NCBI GenBank assembly: GCA_005784505.1
Contig: VCAZ01000021.1
Location: 2,660,808-2,724,807 of the forward strand
DNA length: 64,000 nucleotides
Direction of reading: 5' to 3'
From: Bagarius yarrelli
Taxonomy: Eukaryota; Chordata; Actinopteri; Siluriformes; Sisoridae
Positions 58,410 through 64,000 of this stretch are shown here, in pieces (the first letter of the stretch is position 1; each line of letters opens with the position of its first letter). The notes beneath the pieces are model-generated. The model made no database searches and was not told the DNA's origin. It saw only the letters and a list, made by a program, of their open reading frames with translations. A program made the translations under genes and the position numbers.

Positions 58410-58565
58410 ATACAAAGTCTTTGTTTCCCTTTTACATTTAAGGGGTCATCGGATGGCCATTTTTGCACAAGTATGATTCGTTAGGGTCTTAATGAAAGGC
58501 CTATAATATACTTTGATTGTAAATTCTCATTGGTAGTGTAAAATAAACACATTGTTAAAAACAGC
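58410..58565 (+). other. RP1 3' untranslated region with poly-A signal
   Basis: AATAAA at 58542-58547 follows the stop by 133 bp. A short 3' UTR ending near 58565 is inferred. Confidence 0.6.
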
Positions 58566-58721
58566 TCTGTTTACAGCGACCCGTTTCAGTACATGTTGCT
58601 TTTAATACCAGGTTTCTAAATGTAATTTTATATATTTAAGTTGTAGTTTCTTTAAAAGATACAAACCGAAGTTTTGTGAAATTGAATAAAATGAAGAGTA
58701 AAAGACTCACAAATCACTTGA

Positions 58722-59514
58722 GCCAATATTTTATTTACAATAGAACATATACATAACATAAATGTTTAAACTGAGAAATTAGAAAAGTTAACATGGGGGC
58801 GACAAAAGCAATACATTTGGAAAAAAATCAGTTGGAAGAAACTAATCAAGTTAATTGACATCAGGACTGCAACATGATTAGCTATAAAAGGGATGTCTTA
58901 TTAGCTCTCCAATTTGAGAGTGCGTAAAAAGATTGTGGAATACTTTAAAAACAACGTTGTCAATGTCAAATTAAAAGGCTTTGCAAACCTCATCATCTAA
59001 AGTGCATAAAATCATCAAAAGATTCAGAGAAACTGGAGAATCTCTGTGTTCAAGGAACAAGGCTCCTTGTTGGATGTCCGTGGTCATCGTGCCCTTAGAC
59101 GACACTGCATCACTCATCGGCATGATTCTGTGATTGGTTTTACTAAATGGGCTCAAATATTTCCAGAAATCTGGAAATCAGATGCCAACCAAAGCTCTTA
59201 TCATGCAAAAAGACATATGTGAACATGGTCTATAAATGCTGTTGCATAAATGTTGTCTGTGGGCCAGGACTCATTTAAAATAGACTGATTCGAAGTGGAG
59301 ATGACTTCTATGGTCAGATGAGTCTAAATGTGGCATTCTTGTTGGAAATCAAGGATGCTGTGTCCTCTGAACTAAAGAGGAGGGAGACCTTCCAGCATGT
59401 TATCCGCATTCAGTTAAAAAGCCAGCATCTCTCATGGTATGGGGGTGCATAAGTGCATATGGTATGGGCAGCTTGCATGTTTTGGAAGGCACTATGAATG
59501 CTGGAATATAAAGT

Positions 59515-59589
<75 letters not shown>

Positions 59590-59755
59590 TATATAAAAAA
59601 CTTCTTAAGACGTCTTAAACTGTTTTAAAAATACGAGATGCTACACTATGTTAAACATGCCCTGTCCCAACTATTTTGAGACCTTGCACCAAATCTAAAA
59701 TGAGCTCATTATGTGCATGAAATTGTAAAATTGCTCAGTTTAAACAATTATGTAT
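58722..59755 (+). mobile_element. Tc1-like transposon with internal deletion
   Basis: The left end (ccaatattttatttacaata, aaatgtttaaactgag) is the inverse of the right end (ctcagtttaaacaattatgt). The plus strand carries decayed transposase sequence: aagattcagagaaactggag, tctatggtcagatgagtcta, ctggtatgggggtgcataag and tttggaaggcactatgaatg. A (TA)n tract (59519-59586) replaces the catalytic C-terminal half, after which the terminal part resumes (gatgctacactatgttaaac). Non-functional. Confidence 0.75.
59519..59586. repeat. (TA)n microsatellite inside a Tc1-like relic
   Basis: About 33 ta units at the point where the transposon's catalytic half is missing. Confidence 0.97.
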
Positions 59756-59971
59756 GTATTGGGTCATGTTAGTTATCATTTTATTTAAATTTAAAGAAAA
59801 AAACATCCCAATTTTTTCACAATTTAGGTTGTAATAAAACTGTTGTGTTATTTCACAGTTAAATAGGTGTCTAGATAAAAAAAAAATATTTGAGAGCCCG
59901 TGCTTTGAAACATTAAAAAATCGTAAATATGGTAAATACACACATGACTAATTTATTAGAAACTACTGTAC

Positions 59972-60052
59972 TAGGGCTGTGTAAAAATATTGATACAAAT
60001 AACTACAATAACTTTTTTTCCACAATAGCATATCAATATTTCTAAGCCCTAG
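59972..60052. mobile_element. Miniature inverted-repeat element
   Basis: ctagggctgtgtaaaaatattgata at the left is answered by tatcaatatttctaagccctag at the right, giving ~22-bp imperfect terminal repeats around ~35 bp. It is hAT-like in its CTAGGGCT end. No coding capacity. Confidence 0.6.
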
Positions 60053-60059
60053 TATTGAT

Positions 60060-61020
60060 ATATATTTAAATTACTTTACATTTATGTTAAAATTTATTTA
60101 AACATTTTTCTCTACCTGTAACAGACACACCAGGTTCTTTCTTAGGTCAGTGCTCACTTTTCTCGAATACTGATCACACTCAGCTTCACTCACTCACTGT
60201 TTGGTATCAGACAATGAAAGAAGGACTCAATCGTGTAATCTCCCTAGTTTCCCAGCATGTTTCTAGTTTCTCAGGTTCCAAGCTTTGTGAAGAACAGCAG
60301 CCTCCTCCGGCTTCAGGTGTTTAAAAGTTGTATTTCCAAGAGACTCCTCTGTTCTGGGTAATCCTGTGTTTCTCTAAGCTCTCTGTAAGTTTTAAAGAAT
60401 TTAAGTTTGTTTAAACAAACTCTTTGTTTCTATTCATTGGAATAAAGTGATCTGTTTTGAGTCCAACCCTGTGTTCTGAGTCTAAGTATTACAAAATCTA
60501 TTGTTTATAATATATCCATCCATTTATTTGATTCAAATGCAAATGAATCCAAACAACTTTAACTATATCTAACTTATTATTTACTATTTAGAATTAATAT
60601 TTACAGAGATGTTTAAATGGAATTCGATTTTGTACATTTCATTTTAAAATTTACAGAAAATTATTTCTCAGAATATTTTGTCAAATGTATGTTACTGCAC
60701 TCATATACACAGATTTACTCATTATAAACCCAAAACCATTTAAACAAAAGAGTTTAGTTCTTTACTCAATCCCATTGTTAAAAGGAGTCACTGGGATGTG
60801 ATCATTTCTTGCATTAACTGCAGGTAAAACCAATTTTAAAAGAAAATATACGACACTGACAATATGTAAAAAGAGTTTTTATACAACGCAGAGCTCGCAG
60901 ATACAGTTTGTAGAACGTGTGTGTGGGACATTCTTGCACAAAAAAAAGAATTTGGAATACTTTTAATTTATATACAAACAAACACAAAAAATCAGCAAGG
61001 CACAAGTCCAGCTGTCTCTG
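60060..61020. other. RP1-SEC61G intergenic region / SEC61G 3' flank
   Basis: AT-rich. The proximal part, up to about 60810, is probably SEC61G 3' UTR, but I cannot place its poly-A site. Confidence 0.4.
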
Positions 61021-61027
61021 ATGCAGT

Positions 61028-61566
<539 letters not shown>

Positions 61567-61837
61567 TACAACGGTTTGTCTAAACAAAAACCAACACCAA
61601 AATTAATAATACTGACATTAATAATACTAAGATTTCAATTTGAAGCGATTAAACAACATAAAACGCGTTTATAACTAACGTTTAGCGTTAACGTTAGCAT
61701 AAGCTACATTATTTACTTATTTACTATCTAAACACAACAATAAAGTCACTATATATATAACTTGACATACTTTATGCTGTATATATTCGTGTGTTTATTA
61801 GTTCTGTTACTATAGCAGTAGTGTTAATAACACTTAC

Positions 61838-61925
61838 CCTTAAAACGCTTCAGAGGAGCCAAATGAAGTCCACCTACTAGCACTGTAGACTCTTCTATAC
61901 GCAGCTCTAAAAGATACACGTAGAG
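61838..61925 (-). other. SEC61G untranslated first exon (5' edge approximate)
   Basis: The donor gtaagtg is read on the minus strand from 61837 (complement cacttac at 61831-61837). The exon upstream is inferred from its place between this donor and the promoter motifs. Confidence 0.6.
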
Positions 61926-61935
61926 TTATCGCGAA

Positions 61936-61991
61936 CTGATGACGCGGCCTACAGCTCGCGCATGCGCAAGTACAACCCCCCAACCGGAAAT
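61936..61991 (-). promoter_or_regulatory. SEC61G promoter with NRF1 and ETS motifs
   Basis: cgcgcatgcgca at 61957-61968 is a palindromic NRF1-type site. ccggaaat at 61984-61991 is an ETS-type site. gatgacgcgg near 61939 contains a TGACG half-site of the ATF/XBP1 kind. The patch is GC-rich and lies just upstream of the inferred first exon, typical of a TATA-less housekeeping promoter. Factor binding is inferred. Confidence 0.65.
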
Positions 61992-62039
61992 ACGTGGATT
62001 TCTCCATGTGACCAGAGATTATTATACAGCAATACGTAC

Positions 62040-64000
62040 ACACTGAGTTTATATTACAAAAGCTACGGTTCAGTAATAATTGGATGTATTAAAAACACAA
62101 TATTGAACATGATAATAATTTACGAAAAATAAAACATAGAAACAATTATAGAAATATATTTTCGTTTCGGACGCAGCGAGTTCGCCAGCAGATTGCAGAC
62201 TATCTGCACTTATGTTTTTCCCCAGCAGATGCCGATAACGGACGCTGCGTTTAAAAAGTTCCCATTTGGGTTTTTCTTTATTTTATTTTTTTTTAGAAAT
62301 CTATTTTTTGACTTTAGTAACGCGTAGAATAAAATTTTGTTCACAATTTAAGGCGATTTTGCGTCATTATGCGTTTAAAAACCTTTTTAAAAAACTATAA
62401 GAGACGTTGGTGCCATCTGCTGGCAAAAATGGGTACAGTACAATTATTCCACTGTAAATCCACGCTTGGAATGTTTTTTTTGGTATTTACAGTAACGTTG
62501 CAATAGATCTTATTTGTTTACATTGAAAGAGGAGAAACTTAGTTGTACTTGTGGAAAAGTCAATAAATATTTTATTTATTTCTGTTTAAAATAAACTATG
62601 TTTAAATAGGTATTCCACAATTGAAAAAAGTCTTATTTCCTGTCATTTACAAAGATCATGGTAATTACTGTGTACAGTAAATAACTGTTTTGATAGGCTT
62701 GTCTACCTTTGCTAGAAATTAAATAAAACATTTTTTTATATTATTTTGACTTCAAAGAAGTAATGACTTTCAGGGGTTTTTACCAGCTAACAGCGTTATG
62801 AATAAGCAGCATCACTAACGGCGTTAGCTTTTAGTAACAAGTAATGAAATTAATTCCTATTACAGCACTGTTACTGACTGTAAAATTTGGCATTACTATA
62901 ATTAAACTCACTGAAGTGGTCTTAATCTGAGTGGACTCTATCAACTATATGACCAGCAACACTAATGATTAGTGTGTGTCTGTGTGTATGTTGGGGGTGG
63001 AAGACAACCACATAAGTCATGATGATTGACTAGAGTAAATTTACATTGTTTGCCAACCAGAGGCAGAGAATAGTGCAGGCACTCACACACAAGCATGCAC
63101 AGTCGCCCACACCAACGACAACGGCTCTGTCCGAAATCGCATACGCCATACTTAAATGTACTACATTTAATTTAGTATGTACTTTACAACGGTCTATATA
63201 CTATGGTTACAGGTAGTATAAATGAAATTTAGATGTACTACAGGAGTCAGAGGGTTGGCCAATGAGTTTATAGATAGATTCACAAACTTGAAGTATAAAC
63301 TTTTTTTTTTCCTTGTTGAAACTAGCTAATTACAAAAACTTTTTTCTACAGTAATTGAGTAGATTTTTCCAGCAGAAATGCATCTCATATTGCACAGCAT
63401 GCTGAACCTTTTGTTAAGTTGATAAGCAGAAGGATAAGATCAGAAGTTTACATCAGGTTCCACTTCTGTTCACAAAATTTTGAGGCTATAGTAGGTATAA
63501 AACCCATTTTATGCATTAATTTATACAGCATTATGCTGTAATTAGCTGATTGAATAATTGCACACATAAACAAATGTTCCTAATAAAATGGTAATTGTGT
63601 GGTTACTATGTGTTTTTACATAATTTTGCTTTCATTCCCAATTTATGCCCAGCATCTGGCAACTTAGGCCCCACAGCTTCTGTGCCATTTCATCATCTCT
63701 AGCAGCTCTTGTGCAACCTGAGGGTTTACAATTGCTGTAAAGTGACAAAAAGGAAAATGATTACTCCATGGTTGATGAGTATTTCATAAACTGTGAAAAC
63801 CCAATGATAACTCAGAGATTCATTAAAACACCTGGAGTCAATTAACAACCTCGTGGGACTGTAATCACCTGTAATAGCCGCCAGTGTGAGAGTCTAGCTC
63901 TGGCTCCACAGCACAGTAGATTGACGACTGAGCTCCCTGCACTGCTGTCTTTGTAAAAGGCCTGACCATTTTCCACATGCAAAGAAGCCCCAGGTTTAAG
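62040..64000. other. Region upstream of SEC61G, no gene seen
   Basis: Contains repeat segments at 62780-62885 (relative of 31020-31165, gtaac..agtaa type) and 63063-63310. The last 400 bp show no exon with convincing codon structure. Confidence 0.5.
63063..63310. repeat. Dispersed repeat, copy 2 (partner at 30545-30800)
   Basis: Contains cacacacaagcatgcacag, ggctctgtccgaaatcgca, agatgtactacagg and ttgaagtataaac in the same order as copy 1. Confidence 0.65.

Noticed and set aside
57959..58468. 169-residue minus-strand frame opposite the RP1 3' end
   Set aside because: It is antisense to conserved RP1 coding sequence and crosses its stop, so it is a shadow frame.

Overview
The window is vertebrate nuclear DNA, almost certainly from a ray-finned (teleost) fish. 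It holds five intron-containing protein genes with vertebrate splice sites, embedded in AT-rich DNA full of fish-type transposons (Tc1-like elements, L2-like LINEs, hAT-like repeats, SINEs) and long dinucleotide microsatellites. Gene identities rest on my recognition of the translated exons; no database search was run. There is no CRISPR array, operon or prokaryotic system.

Layout: (1) 235-12301, minus strand: the 5' part of ATP6V1H (V-ATPase subunit H). Three coding exons are visible, then an untranslated first exon and a promoter with two CACGTG sites; the rest of the gene runs off the left edge. Its ~11 kb intron holds a LINE ORF2 relic, an old retrovirus-like gag relic and a Tc1-like relic carrying a piece of 28S rDNA. 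(2) 12310-25070: gene-free, mostly repeats (LINE relics, a long inverted repeat, a SINE). (3) 25078-31788, plus strand: RGS20 (RGSZ1), four coding exons. (4) 38680-47100, minus strand: TCEA1 (TFIIS), ten coding exons, including one AT-AC (U12-type) intron and one GC-AG intron, with a nearly complete Tc1-like transposon in another intron. (5) 49818-58409, plus strand: RP1 (photoreceptor doublecortin protein), three coding exons and 1859 residues, with an early C-terminus ending in Cys-Leu-Ile-Leu. (6) 61028-61566, minus strand: SEC61G (translocon gamma subunit), complete at 68 residues, with an NRF1/ETS-type promoter.

The five genes are ordinary housekeeping or tissue-specific genes and do not form a pathway. 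ATP6V1H-RGS20-TCEA1 matches the human chromosome 8q11 order, with RP1 next and SEC61G brought in from elsewhere. The observations most worth a second look are: the RP1 end that creates a textbook CaaX prenylation box; the 105-bp AT-AC intron of TCEA1; the 28S rDNA fragment replacing part of a Tc1-like element; the paired CLEAR-type sites at the ATP6V1H promoter; and a ~1.3 kb inverted-repeat structure at 16.3-17.6 kb.
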